The notes under the pieces: generated by a model
Told to the model about the DNA's origin: nothing
The model's input: only the letters and a program-made list of their open reading frames with translations
Databases searched by the model: none
In this document: in pieces, positions 51,358 to 60,181 of the stretch
Layout of the letters: the number at the start of each line of letters is the position of its first letter
How positions within the stretch are numbered: position 1 is the first letter of the stretch
Program-made: the position numbers and the translations under genes
Assembly (NCBI RefSeq): GCF_000952155.1
Contig: NZ_JYON01000004.1
Span: 62,001 to 126,000 of the forward strand
DNA: 64,000 nucleotides
Direction of reading: 5' to 3'
Source of the DNA: Aliterella atlantica CENA595
GTDB taxonomy: Bacteria > Cyanobacteriota > Cyanobacteriia > Cyanobacteriales > Chroococcidiopsidaceae

Positions 51358-53973
51358 GTGGCACTAGCGGTTGAAAAACTATTAACAGCCGATATCTTTA
51401 AACCTGCACGTTATTTAGGTAACGAGTTAGGCTCGATACACAAGCAATGGGATACGGCAACAGTACGCTGGGTGTTAACTTACCCAGAAGTATATGAGGT
51501 GGGTGCGTCCAATTTGGGGCATATCATCCTCTACAACATCGTCAACGCGCAACCCCGTCAATTGTGCGATCGCGCGTACCTCCCAGCAACAGATTTAGCT
51601 GTAAAGCTTAGAGACACCAACACGCCTTTATTTGCGGTAGAGTCCAAAGCATCGCTCGTAGAATTTGATATTTTAGGTTTCAGCCTCAGCTACGAATTAG
51701 GGGCAACCAATATTCTCGAAATGTTAGATTTAGCAGGAATTCCTCTTACCTGGAAAGAAAGACAAGGTAACGAGCATTATCCCCTAATCTTTGCTGGCGG
51801 ACAAACAGCAACATCAAACCCAGAACCTTACGCTGACTTTTTTGATTTTATTGCTTTGGGTGATGGGGAAGAGTTGTTGCCAGAAATAGGTCTAGTGCTA
51901 GAAGAAGGAAAACTAGCCAACCTGGGCAAACAAGAACTATTACTAGATTTAGCTCAAGTTCCAGGCGTTTACGTCCCTCAATTTTATGACATGGCGGCAG
52001 ATGGCTCAGTGCAGCCCAATCGCCCAGACGTACCAACGACAATTTTAAGGCGAGTGGCAACGCCTATTCCCGCTTATTCAATTGGTTTAGTACCGTACGT
52101 AGAAACGGTACACGATCGCCTAACAGTAGAAATTCGCCGCGGTTGTACTCGTGGGTGTCGTTTCTGCCAACCTGGAATGCTAACTCGCCCAGCTAGGGAT
52201 GTAGAACCAGAATTAGTAGTAGAAGCAATAGAATCAGGGATGCGAGAGACGGGATACAACGAATTTTCCTTACTTTCCCTCAGTTGTTCTGACTATCTAG
52301 CTTTGCCTGCTGTAGGAGTAGAAATCAAAAATCGTCTTAAAGATGAGAATATCTCTCTATCATTGCCCAGCCAAAGAGTAGACAGGTTTGATGAAAATAT
52401 CGCCCATATTTTGGGCGGTACTAGGCGAGCAGGGCTTACATTTGCGCCCGAAGCGGGAACGCAAAGATTGCGAGATGTCATTAATAAAGGACTAACTAAT
52501 GAAGAACTATTGAGGGGTGTCAAAACAGCAGTAGAGCAAGGTTGGGACAAAGTTAAGCTGTACTTTATGATCGGCTTACCAGGAGAAATAGACGAAGATG
52601 TTTTAGGCATTGTCGAAACCGTCAGATGGTTGCAACGCGAATGCCGCATTAATGGCAGAAAGCCTTTAAGTGTCAACATAACTATTTCTAACTTTACGCC
52701 TAAGCCACATACACCGTTTCAATGGCATAGCGTCACCAAAGCTGAATTTAAGCGCAAACAATGGTTGCTGAAGCAGGAATTTCGCCGCATCAAGAATTTA
52801 AAAGTAAATTTTACTGACGTGCGGATCTCCGCGATGGAGGATTTTGTCGGTAGAGGCGATCGCCGCATAGCTGCTGTCATCCGTCGTGCTTGGGAATTAG
52901 GTGCGGGTATGGATTCATGGTACGAGAGCGTAGAGCGGGCTTATAGTGCCTGGGAAAGTGCGATCGCTGAATCTGGATTGGGGTGGAAGTATCGCCAGAT
53001 GGAGGCGGAGGAAGCAGGGGAGGAGAGAGCAGGGGAGGCAGGGGAAGAGTTGGCTTTTGCTCGTTCTTTAGATGCTTTGGAATTGCGGTTGCCTTGGGAG
53101 CATATTAATACAGGTATTAGTAAGGAATGGCTCAAAGCTGATTTGCAGAACGCTTTGGCGGCGGCGACAGTGCCCGATTGCTCTTTTGATGGCTGCTCTC
53201 ATTGTGGTGTTTGTAGCATCGATTTTGGTCATAATGTTGTCGTTGCACCCAAAGAAGTACCTGAATTTGCTGGGGACTTTGTACCGAACACAGATAGAGT
53301 CCACAGGGTGCGAGTTTGGTTTGGTAAGTTGGGAGATATGGCTTTGATTAGTCACCTCGATTTGCTGCGCTTGTTCGATCGCGTGCTACGACGGGCGGCT
53401 TTGCCAATTTCTTTTAGTGGTGGCTTTCATCCTAGCCCCCGCATGGCGATCGCTATGGCTTTACCTTTGGGCGTAACTAGCTCTGGGGAAATTATTGATT
53501 TTGAATTAACCCAAGAAGTCGATTTAACAGCTTTTCAACAACAGTTGAGCGCACATTTACCAGCAAATTTACCAGTCTATCGCGTGGAAACAGTAGATCT
53601 TAAGGCTTCAGCAGCAGCTAAGTTTTTAGCAAAAGCTGAATATTTGCTGACTATAGCAACCTCTGAAGATGTATCTCTAACTCAATGGCAAACTTGGGTA
53701 GACGCGATTCAAGCTCAAGATGCTATTTGGTGGGAGCATACAACTAAGTCGGGGAAAAAGCAGATGGTGAATTTGTGCGATCGCTTGTTTTCCTTAGAAG
53801 TAGTTGCAATGAGCGATCGCCAAACAGTAGTGCTACGCTATGTGGGCAGTTGTCAAAATGATGGTACTCAATTGCGCCCAGAGCAATTGTTGTTTATGCT
53901 CGCACAAGTAACTGCACTAGGAGAAATTGAACTGCTGCAGATCCACCGCGATCGGCTTGTATTTGAGTTTTAA
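51358..53973 (+). CDS. TIGR03960-type B12-binding radical SAM protein with DUF2344 domain
   Basis: 871 residues, GTG start. The N-terminal about 200 contain a cobalamin-domain-like region. The radical SAM core follows with C263-x3-C267-x2-C270 in RRGCTRGCRFCQPGM, EFSLLSLSCSDY and TFAPEAGTQRLRDVINKG. A C-terminal DUF2344 domain (about 640-871) begins HRVRVWFGKLGDMALISHLDLLRL. The substrate is unknown. Between them, near 548-564, an EAGEE-rich segment is encoded by GCAGGGG repeats, a likely late insertion in a linker. rne follows after a 513-base leader. Confidence 0.92.
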   Translation: MALAVEKLLTADIFKPARYLGNELGSIHKQWDTATVRWVLTYPEVYEVGASNLGHIILYNIVNAQPRQLCDRAYLPATDLAVKLRDTNTPLFAVESKASLVEFDILGFSLSYELGATNILEMLDLAGIPLTWKERQGNEHYPLIFAGGQTATSNPEPYADFFDFIALGDGEELLPEIGLVLEEGKLANLGKQELLLDLAQVPGVYVPQFYDMAADGSVQPNRPDVPTTILRRVATPIPAYSIGLVPYVETVHDRLTVEIRRGCTRGCRFCQPGMLTRPARDVEPELVVEAIESGMRETGYNEFSLLSLSCSDYLALPAVGVEIKNRLKDENISLSLPSQRVDRFDENIAHILGGTRRAGLTFAPEAGTQRLRDVINKGLTNEELLRGVKTAVEQGWDKVKLYFMIGLPGEIDEDVLGIVETVRWLQRECRINGRKPLSVNITISNFTPKPHTPFQWHSVTKAEFKRKQWLLKQEFRRIKNLKVNFTDVRISAMEDFVGRGDRRIAAVIRRAWELGAGMDSWYESVERAYSAWESAIAESGLGWKYRQMEAEEAGEERAGEAGEELAFARSLDALELRLPWEHINTGISKEWLKADLQNALAAATVPDCSFDGCSHCGVCSIDFGHNVVVAPKEVPEFAGDFVPNTDRVHRVRVWFGKLGDMALISHLDLLRLFDRVLRRAALPISFSGGFHPSPRMAIAMALPLGVTSSGEIIDFELTQEVDLTAFQQQLSAHLPANLPVYRVETVDLKASAAAKFLAKAEYLLTIATSEDVSLTQWQTWVDAIQAQDAIWWEHTTKSGKKQMVNLCDRLFSLEVVAMSDRQTVVLRYVGSCQNDGTQLRPEQLLFMLAQVTALGEIELLQIHRDRLVFEF
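53001..53050. repeat. GCAGGGG-type repeat inside the radical SAM coding sequence
   Basis: Three GCAGGGG units in the plus strand, at 53014-53020, 53029-53035 and 53038-53044, in a G-rich stretch encoding residues EAGEERAGEAGEE. The same unit lies between genes at 7059-7092. Confidence 0.8.
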
Positions 53974-54486
53974 ATAGTCGATAGTAAAAACTTGGATTTG
54001 CTATCTAATTGATTTTTTCACAGCTTAGGCTAGAATTTAATCAATAGCAGTTTTTTAGCGCCCGATTGCGTGCTGTAGCTTACTCACCTAGCGATCGCAG
54101 GTTGAAGCAAAAATAATTGCAGAACTGTCCCGACGATTCTTTTACATAGAAACTAAGGCGAATCAGGAACTCTTTATTGTTTGTTGCTTTCGAGTAGCTA
54201 AGTAACCAATAGCAAGCGCTTTGATTTTTCATTGCCCTGAAGATTGCATTCCCGAACGCATATAGGTTGGGAAACTGCATCAAAGATTGACTACAAATGG
54301 TTGAATTAGATGTCTACCATAGTATGCAGCAATTAGCCCGCGCTTCTTGGGCAATCAGCGTTTGTAGCTTTTTGCTTTTGAACATAAGTTAAACCCTAAT
54401 GGAATTATCAGCAGCACCACTTTGGCTTGCAAAAGCGAGAGAACCATCCTCAAAGCCTTGGGCGCTGCCGAATTTGAGGAAATTGA
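53974..54486. other. Long leader region of rne
   Basis: 513 bases between the radical SAM stop and the rne start. No supported gene. It may contain a regulatory leader, as the rne 5' untranslated region is known to be long and autoregulated in other bacteria. A small plus-strand frame at 54399-54539 overlaps the rne start. Confidence 0.5.
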
Positions 54487-56619
54487 ATGCCAAAACAAAT
54501 TATTATCGCCGAGCAGCATCATATCGCTGCGGTTTTTAGCGAAGATCAAATTCAAGAACTTGTAGTAGCCACAGGTCATCATCAAATCGGCGATGTTTAT
54601 CTCGGAGTCGTAGAAAATGTCCTACCTGGGATAGATGCCGCATTTGTCAATATAGGGGACTCAGAACGCAATGGATTTATTCACGTTACCGATTTAGGAC
54701 CTTTACGACTAAAACGTACGGCAGGGGCAATTACAGAATTGCTAACACCGCAACAGAAAGTTTTAGTTCAGGTAATGAAAGAGCCGACAGGGAATAAAGG
54801 ACCCAGGCTGACGGGTAATATAACTTTACCAGGGCGATATGTCGTACTGATGCCGTTTAACCGAGGCGTGAACTTATCGCGGCGGATTAGAAGCGAGAAC
54901 GAACGCAACCGCTTGAGAGCTTTAGCAATTTTGATTAAGCCCTCTGGAATGGGGATGCTAGTACGCACTGAAGCAGAAGGCAAACCAGAAGAGGCAATTA
55001 TTGAAGATTTGGAAATGCTGCAAAAGCAGTGGGAGGCAATTGGGCAAGAAGCTCAATCTACAAGAGCGCCAGCCTTGCTAAACCGCGACGATGATTTTAT
55101 TCAGCGCGTACTTAGGGATATGTACGGCGCAGATGTAAATAGGATTGTAGTTGATTCCAGCACTGGGTTGAAGCGAGTCAAGCAGTATTTAGTCAACTGG
55201 AGTGGCGGACAAGCTCCTCAAGGAGTGTTGATCGACCATCACCGCGATCGCACCTCAATTTTAGAATACTTCCGCATTAATGCTGCAATTAGAGAAGCTT
55301 TAAAGCCGCGAGTAGATTTACCTTCGGGAGGTTACGTAATTATCGAGCCGACAGAAGCACTAACTGTAATTGATGTCAACTCAGGTTCATTTACGCGCTC
55401 GGCAACAGCTAGAGAAACAGTTTTGTGGACGAACTGCGAAGCTGCAACAGAAATTGCCAGACAATTGAGAATGCGAAATATTGCTGGGGTGATTGTAGTA
55501 GATTTCATTGACATGGAATCGCGCAAAGATCAACTGCAAGTCTTGGAACACTTTAATAAAGCGCTAAAAGCTGATAAAGCAAGACCGCAAATTGCTCAAC
55601 TGTCAGAATTAGGGTTGGTAGAACTTACCCGCAAGCGCCAAGGACAAAATATCTACGAATTATTTGGTAGCACTTGTCCTACCTGTGGTGGCTTAGGGCA
55701 TTTAGCACATTTACCAGGAGAGACAGAGCGCGTCGAACGGGAAGTATCGGCAACAACCAATCGAGATAGTCGGGAAAGAGTAGTAATTGCTGAAGTTCCA
55801 GAGCGATCTCCAGTTACGCCAAATCGAGAATTTCGTACGCCGATGCCGCGCATTCCAGAACAGCGCGAAACTTATGAAACTCCAGCAGAAACTTTTAATT
55901 TTGAGTTTGAAGAGCGTAATTCTGCTTTAAATTTAATCAACCATCCCAGCTATCAAGAATTAGGAGAGCCTAACAACCGCCGTCGCCGCCGCCGGAACAG
56001 CCGTATGGGTATGGATGAGGGCGCACCAAACGAGCGGGAGCGGGTAAGTAGCGATCGTAATTTAACTCTTGTGAGCGAACGGGAAGCAGGAATAGATTTG
56101 GAGCCAGAATTACCGCAAACACCAGAAGTTGCTGTAGGTAATAAAGCTAATTGGGTAGAAAGAGCAGAACGCAGTAAGCCAGTCAAGCCAGAACCAATTA
56201 AACCTGTAGTTACGCCCCCAGAGATCGTGACTGTAGAAATGACTTCAGAGCAACAGGACGTATATGCAGTAATGGGTGTATCGCCTTTGGTCTTGTTAAA
56301 TCGCCAAGTCAAGAACCCCAAATCGGCACTTATTAATGTTGTTTTGCCTGGACAAGCGTCAAGAACTCATACTATTGACCCTGTAGCAGTAGTTAATACG
56401 CAAGTAGAACAAGAAGAGCGATCGCCCGAACCAGCAATAGAATCGACTAATTCCGAGCAACTAACCTTACCTGTTGAACCACCTGAAGAGCCATCAGCAA
56501 CGCCTAGCCCTATACCTTTGCCTGTTGCTGTAGCTACTCCAGAAAGTGAATTGGCTAGCGAAGAACCAGCAACTCGTCGCCGTCGCCGTCGTTCTTCTGC
56601 TACTGAAGATAATGCTTGA
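54487..56619 (+). CDS. rne: Ribonuclease E
   Basis: 710 residues. The N-terminal S1 domain (about 35-120) opens with GDVYLGVVENVLPGIDAAFVNIG. The catalytic part holds RDMYGADVNRIVVDSS, GGYVIIEPTEALTVIDVNSGS and VVDFIDME (D residues for Mg), then the zinc link CPTCGGLGH. The C-terminal 300 residues are a disordered noncatalytic region with basic patches NRRRRRRNSRMG. It ends with RRRRRRSSA near the C terminus, the nonapeptide known to bind PNPase in cyanobacterial RNase E. It is the main mRNA-decay endonuclease. rnhB follows. Confidence 0.97.
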   Translation: MPKQIIIAEQHHIAAVFSEDQIQELVVATGHHQIGDVYLGVVENVLPGIDAAFVNIGDSERNGFIHVTDLGPLRLKRTAGAITELLTPQQKVLVQVMKEPTGNKGPRLTGNITLPGRYVVLMPFNRGVNLSRRIRSENERNRLRALAILIKPSGMGMLVRTEAEGKPEEAIIEDLEMLQKQWEAIGQEAQSTRAPALLNRDDDFIQRVLRDMYGADVNRIVVDSSTGLKRVKQYLVNWSGGQAPQGVLIDHHRDRTSILEYFRINAAIREALKPRVDLPSGGYVIIEPTEALTVIDVNSGSFTRSATARETVLWTNCEAATEIARQLRMRNIAGVIVVDFIDMESRKDQLQVLEHFNKALKADKARPQIAQLSELGLVELTRKRQGQNIYELFGSTCPTCGGLGHLAHLPGETERVEREVSATTNRDSRERVVIAEVPERSPVTPNREFRTPMPRIPEQRETYETPAETFNFEFEERNSALNLINHPSYQELGEPNNRRRRRRNSRMGMDEGAPNERERVSSDRNLTLVSEREAGIDLEPELPQTPEVAVGNKANWVERAERSKPVKPEPIKPVVTPPEIVTVEMTSEQQDVYAVMGVSPLVLLNRQVKNPKSALINVVLPGQASRTHTIDPVAVVNTQVEQEERSPEPAIESTNSEQLTLPVEPPEEPSATPSPIPLPVAVATPESELASEEPATRRRRRRSSATEDNA

Positions 56620-56630
56620 GGCACTTCAAT

Positions 56631-56662
56631 AATTCGTAATTCGTAATTCGTAATTCGTAATT
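56631..56662. repeat. Heptamer tandem repeat (AATTCGT unit), 4.6 copies
   Basis: Four copies of AATTCGT plus AATT between rne and rnhB. A second type of heptamer repeat with the same copy number as the ACTGGTC set. Confidence 0.92.
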
Positions 56663-56686
56663 ATAAGGGGGACCACAGGGGGATCT
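56661..56686. repeat. Dispersed G-rich repeat, copy 3 of 3
   Basis: Contains GGGACCACAGGGGGATCT, a near match to 10928-10955 with one C for T. It lies directly before the rnhB start and abuts the AATTCGT repeat. Confidence 0.7.
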
Positions 56687-56695
56687 GTCTCGCTC

Positions 56696-57349
56696 GTGAA
56701 AAAGGAATATATAGGTTTAGAGTTTGATACTTCAATTGCTGCTAAGGCGATCGCTGGTGTTGATGAAGTAGGTAGAGGAGCTTTATTTGGTCCGGTAGTA
56801 GCGGCAGCGGTGGTTCTGCCTACTTCAGCTTTGTCTGAGTTGGTATTAGCACAGATGCGCGATAGCAAGCAATTGTCTAGTTCTCGTCGAATTAAGTTAG
56901 CGCAAAAAATTTGTGCGATCGCTTTAGATTGGAATATTGGCTTTGCCTCTACTGCTGAAATTGACAAAATTAATATCTTGCAAGCAACTTTGTTAGCAAT
57001 GAAAAGGGCTGTACTCAAACTCAAAGTACAGCCCGATCTATGTTTAGTTGACGGCAATCAGCAGATTAAAGACTTATCTGTACCTCAACAAACTTTTGTC
57101 AAGGGAGACGAGAAATCGCTAGTTATTGCCTCTGCTAGCATCGTTGCCAAAGTCTGGCGCGATGACTTAATCGTTCGTCTGGCTAATAAGTACCCGATGT
57201 ACGATTTAGTTGCTAATAAAGGTTACGGCACTAATAGACACCTTCAAGCGTTGCAAGAGTTTGGTCCTTCTCCATTACATCGCTTATCCTTTCGCTGTTG
57301 CCAAAATTTTGCTGAAAACGAGCAAGGCATTAGGATGCGCTCCCCCTGA
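56696..57349 (+). CDS. rnhB: Ribonuclease HII
   Basis: 217 residues, GTG start. The RNase H fold is seen in IAGVDEVGRGALFGPVVAAAVVL with the first acidic pair (D and E), RDSKQLSSSRR, LVDGN with the next Asp, and SIVAKVWRDDLI with the last Asp. It cuts RNA in RNA/DNA hybrids. The rne-rnhB order is common in cyanobacteria. Two short repeats occupy the gap between the two genes, and the gene's ribosome site is not obvious. It converges with the DUF1997 gene. Confidence 0.95.
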   Translation: MKKEYIGLEFDTSIAAKAIAGVDEVGRGALFGPVVAAAVVLPTSALSELVLAQMRDSKQLSSSRRIKLAQKICAIALDWNIGFASTAEIDKINILQATLLAMKRAVLKLKVQPDLCLVDGNQQIKDLSVPQQTFVKGDEKSLVIASASIVAKVWRDDLIVRLANKYPMYDLVANKGYGTNRHLQALQEFGPSPLHRLSFRCCQNFAENEQGIRMRSP

Positions 57350-57367
57350 CCCACTTATCTCCTAGCC

Positions 57368-57958
57368 TTAAATAATTTGGGTATTTGATGATATTAGCGG
57401 AACTTGACTTGTCAAATTTGCTTGCTCGGATTGAGCGCTCACCCAGAGTCGGTAATCGGCTAAAAGTTGATGCAACAATCTTTGCTTAATTGTCAGCAAT
57501 ACGCTTTTCAATAAACCATTGCCAGTTGTTTCTAAAATTGGCTTAGGCATCATGGCAAAAGGCATCGGCAAATCGACTTGGACTTCCAAATCGGCGTTAC
57601 CTTTTAGCCATGTTTGTCCGTTGATTTGATGGGGGGATAAATATCCTTGCAGGTTTAAACCGAAGCGTTGATTGATGTATTCAACGCCACGAATTTCACA
57701 AGCTACAGACTGCAAGCGCACAGTACCGTTAGCGTCTGCCCAAACTTTTAAGTCTACCGTCGGCTGAATACTCAACGTCATAAACTCTAAAGGACGCATC
57801 TTGAGGCGAAAATGCTCTTCCCCTAGCGTCTCTATACGAGTGGGGTCTACAAGGGCATGAACTAAACGTTGAGGCTGACGCAAGTAGTGGCAAATTGCAA
57901 CTGGCTGCTCTGGAACCACAATTTCTACCGATTGAGAGGCAGTAAACCTAGTAGGCAT
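57368..57958 (-). CDS. DUF1997 family protein
   Basis: 196 residues of the DUF1997 family, seen in cyanobacteria and plants. Segments include VEIVVPEQPVAICHYLRQPQRLVHALVDP, the FRLKMRPLEFMTLSIQPTVDLKVW core, and GVEYINQRFGLNLQGYLSP. The fold resembles lipid- or ligand-binding START-like barrels, but function is not known. It stands convergent to rnhB, and this neighbourhood (rne, rnhB, DUF1997, pheA) is commonly preserved. Confidence 0.87.
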   Translation of the reverse strand: MPTRFTASQSVEIVVPEQPVAICHYLRQPQRLVHALVDPTRIETLGEEHFRLKMRPLEFMTLSIQPTVDLKVWADANGTVRLQSVACEIRGVEYINQRFGLNLQGYLSPHQINGQTWLKGNADLEVQVDLPMPFAMMPKPILETTGNGLLKSVLLTIKQRLLHQLLADYRLWVSAQSEQANLTSQVPLISSNTQII

Positions 57959-58142
57959 GAGTAGTTATTTAAACCTGTTTGCTAATCTTAATATCTTTCT
58001 GGCAAGTAATTGCGATCGCTAACGATATTTATTTAGTTATGAATAATTGTAAAAATTTGTATGTATAGAGAGCCTCCGTCTAAAGGTAAGGGTAGTACAA
58101 GGTTGAAGATCGAAATGTCTAAATATCAATAGTTTGTAAATT

Positions 58143-59387
58143 TTGTTAAAGAGACTCAATCGCTGGTTAATGTTGTTGCTGTGCTTGGGAATTGCGATCG
58201 CGCTTACCTGCGCTCAAACTTCCCCCAGCTTGAGCGTAGCCCCTAAAGTCACAGAAATACGCGGTGTTTGGCTAACTAATGTTAGTAGTGCAGTGCTATA
58301 TACTCCTTGGGGCATCAATAGAGCAATAAATCAGCTAGCTAGGCTAAAGTTCAACACTGTTTATCCTGTAGTTTGGAATCGGGGAGCGACGTTTTACCCT
58401 AGTGCTGTAGCCAAAAAGGTAATTGGACGCGATCGCGATTTATGGTTGCAAGTTTTACGATTAAGGCAAGATAGTTTGGCGGAAATTGTCAAACAGTCGC
58501 ATCGCCAAGGTTTAAGAGTTATACCCTGGTTTGAGTATGGTTTTATGGCTCCAGCTTCCTCGGCATTGGTTAAGCGTCATCCTGACTGGTTAACTAGCCG
58601 TCGCGATCGCAGCAAGGTTTTTCAAGCTGAAGAAAACGAGCCAACTTTACCCAAAGCTAGCAATCCTAAACTCAAACAAGTCGACCCCCCAATTGTCAAT
58701 AAAGGCGTATGGCTTAATCCTTTCCACCCCCAAGTGCAGCAATTTATCCGCGATTTAATTGTTGAGGTGGTAACTAAATACGATGTCGATGGCATTCAGC
58801 TTGACGACCATTTTGGCTTGCCTAACGAGTTTAGTTACGATGCTTTTACTATTGACTTATACAAACAAGAACACCAAGGTAAAAGCCCTCCTAGTAACCC
58901 TGTAGACGCAGAATGGTTGCGCTGGCGAGCAGACAAACTGACAAAGTTTATGCAGCAAATTTATCTAGCTGTTAAAGCTGTTAAGCCTAATTGTTTGGTT
59001 ACGCTATCACCCAATCCTCAATATTACGCTTATAGAGCTACTTTGCAAGACTGGCGCAGGTGGGTGGAGCTTGGTTTGATTGAAGAATTAGTTTGTCAAG
59101 TTTATCGCACAAGTCGCCAAACTTTTATAGCTGAATTACAACAAAGTTCGCTCTTAGTTGCTCGGCAAAAAATTCCTGTAGGTATTGGTATATTAACAGG
59201 CTCTTTGAGTCATCCCGTAGCTATCGAGCAAATAAAAAGCCAAGTTCAATTGGTGCGCGATCGCGGTTATAGTGGGGTATCCTTCTTTTACTGGGAAAGC
59301 TTGTGGGGATATATAGCGCCAGAATCTCCCCAAGAACGCCGAGATGTTTTTCAAGCTTTATTTTCACCTTCTAAGCCAAGCAAATAA
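58143..59387 (+). CDS. Exported GH10-like (DUF187) glycosyl hydrolase
   Basis: 414 residues from a TTG start whose first residues KRLNRW give a basic signal-peptide head before LMLLLCLGIAIALTCAQ; cleavage is likely near CAQ. The family 10-like barrel opens with TEIRGVWLTNVSSAVLYTPWGI, then RLKFNTVYPVVWNRGATFYPS, VDGIQLDDHFGLP (catalytic Asp region) and GVSFFYWESLWGY near the end. Such enzymes may cut cell-wall or storage polysaccharide. The exact substrate is unknown. The next gene starts 19 bases after its stop. Confidence 0.89.
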   Translation: MLKRLNRWLMLLLCLGIAIALTCAQTSPSLSVAPKVTEIRGVWLTNVSSAVLYTPWGINRAINQLARLKFNTVYPVVWNRGATFYPSAVAKKVIGRDRDLWLQVLRLRQDSLAEIVKQSHRQGLRVIPWFEYGFMAPASSALVKRHPDWLTSRRDRSKVFQAEENEPTLPKASNPKLKQVDPPIVNKGVWLNPFHPQVQQFIRDLIVEVVTKYDVDGIQLDDHFGLPNEFSYDAFTIDLYKQEHQGKSPPSNPVDAEWLRWRADKLTKFMQQIYLAVKAVKPNCLVTLSPNPQYYAYRATLQDWRRWVELGLIEELVCQVYRTSRQTFIAELQQSSLLVARQKIPVGIGILTGSLSHPVAIEQIKSQVQLVRDRGYSGVSFFYWESLWGYIAPESPQERRDVFQALFSPSKPSK

Positions 59388-59406
59388 GTTATGCGATCGC
59401 ACCCTC

Positions 59407-60048
59407 ATGGATTCTCCTGATCTTCAGTCCTCAATCGTAAAATACCTGAAAACTGACTGCGGTTTTTGGTTGCAATGGTTGTTAGTTACCTTTGGCAGTT
59501 TTTTAGTAAGCTTATGTTTGATTGAAGTCGATGTTAGACCTTATATCAGAGTCTACGAAGGAGCGATTGGTGGCGCGGTTGTCGGATTAGCGCAGGGTTT
59601 AATTCTCAGGCAACGTTCTCAAACAATAGCTCTATGGTGGATACCTGTAAGTGTTATTAGTTGGGGCTTGATTGGTGCAAGTCATTTTGGTGCAATAGGT
59701 TGGATGGCTCCGCGCACGTTGCGCCTAGAGCCAAGAGTTATCTTTGGCTTGATTAACGGCTTGCAAGTAGGCGCTTTGCTAGGTATCGGGCAGTGGTTTG
59801 TACTCAGGCAGCACCTAAAAAAAGCTAGCTTATGGATATTGATAAGTGCTGGAGCATGGACTGTTGGCTTACCTATAGGTTGGGCGATTGGGGGAGTTTT
59901 ACGCCAAGCTACGCGCTTATTTTTAAGCGAAGTTGTAGGGCTAGCAGTAGCGTGGCTAGCGATCGCAGCCATCACCGGAATTGCTTTAATTTGGTTAGAA
60001 AAATTATCTGGACTCAAACAAAATCTCGCTCAAAAAAGCACTTTATAA
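59407..60048 (+). CDS. Membrane protein with internal duplication, unknown
   Basis: 213 residues from ATG 59407; an upstream frame would overlap the hydrolase. Six or so hydrophobic segments. Two stretches look alike: GGAVVGLAQGLILRQRSQTIALWWIPVSV and GALLGIGQWFVLRQHLKKASLWILIS, both with G-x-x-Q-x3-LRQ, which suggests an internal duplication. No known family is clear to me. It follows the hydrolase gene by 19 bases and may be cotranscribed. Confidence 0.75.
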   Translation: MDSPDLQSSIVKYLKTDCGFWLQWLLVTFGSFLVSLCLIEVDVRPYIRVYEGAIGGAVVGLAQGLILRQRSQTIALWWIPVSVISWGLIGASHFGAIGWMAPRTLRLEPRVIFGLINGLQVGALLGIGQWFVLRQHLKKASLWILISAGAWTVGLPIGWAIGGVLRQATRLFLSEVVGLAVAWLAIAAITGIALIWLEKLSGLKQNLAQKSTL

Positions 60049-60181
60049 GCAAAAATTATTTATAACTCAAGCAACTAGCTCTAACTTCCATCCTTCTTCG
60101 CATACTAGACGCTTCGCAACACCACGTGAATGCATCTTTGTGGTTCTTTTTTCTTTTACTTATAAATCTCCTCTTTAATTC

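Noticed and set aside
54355-54585. A 76-codon minus-strand frame overlapping the rne start
   Set aside because: It is antisense to rne and its leader, and its peptide shows no family pattern or ribosome site.
55953-56321. A 122-codon minus-strand frame inside rne
   Set aside because: It mirrors the low-complexity C-terminal region of RNase E and has no independent support.
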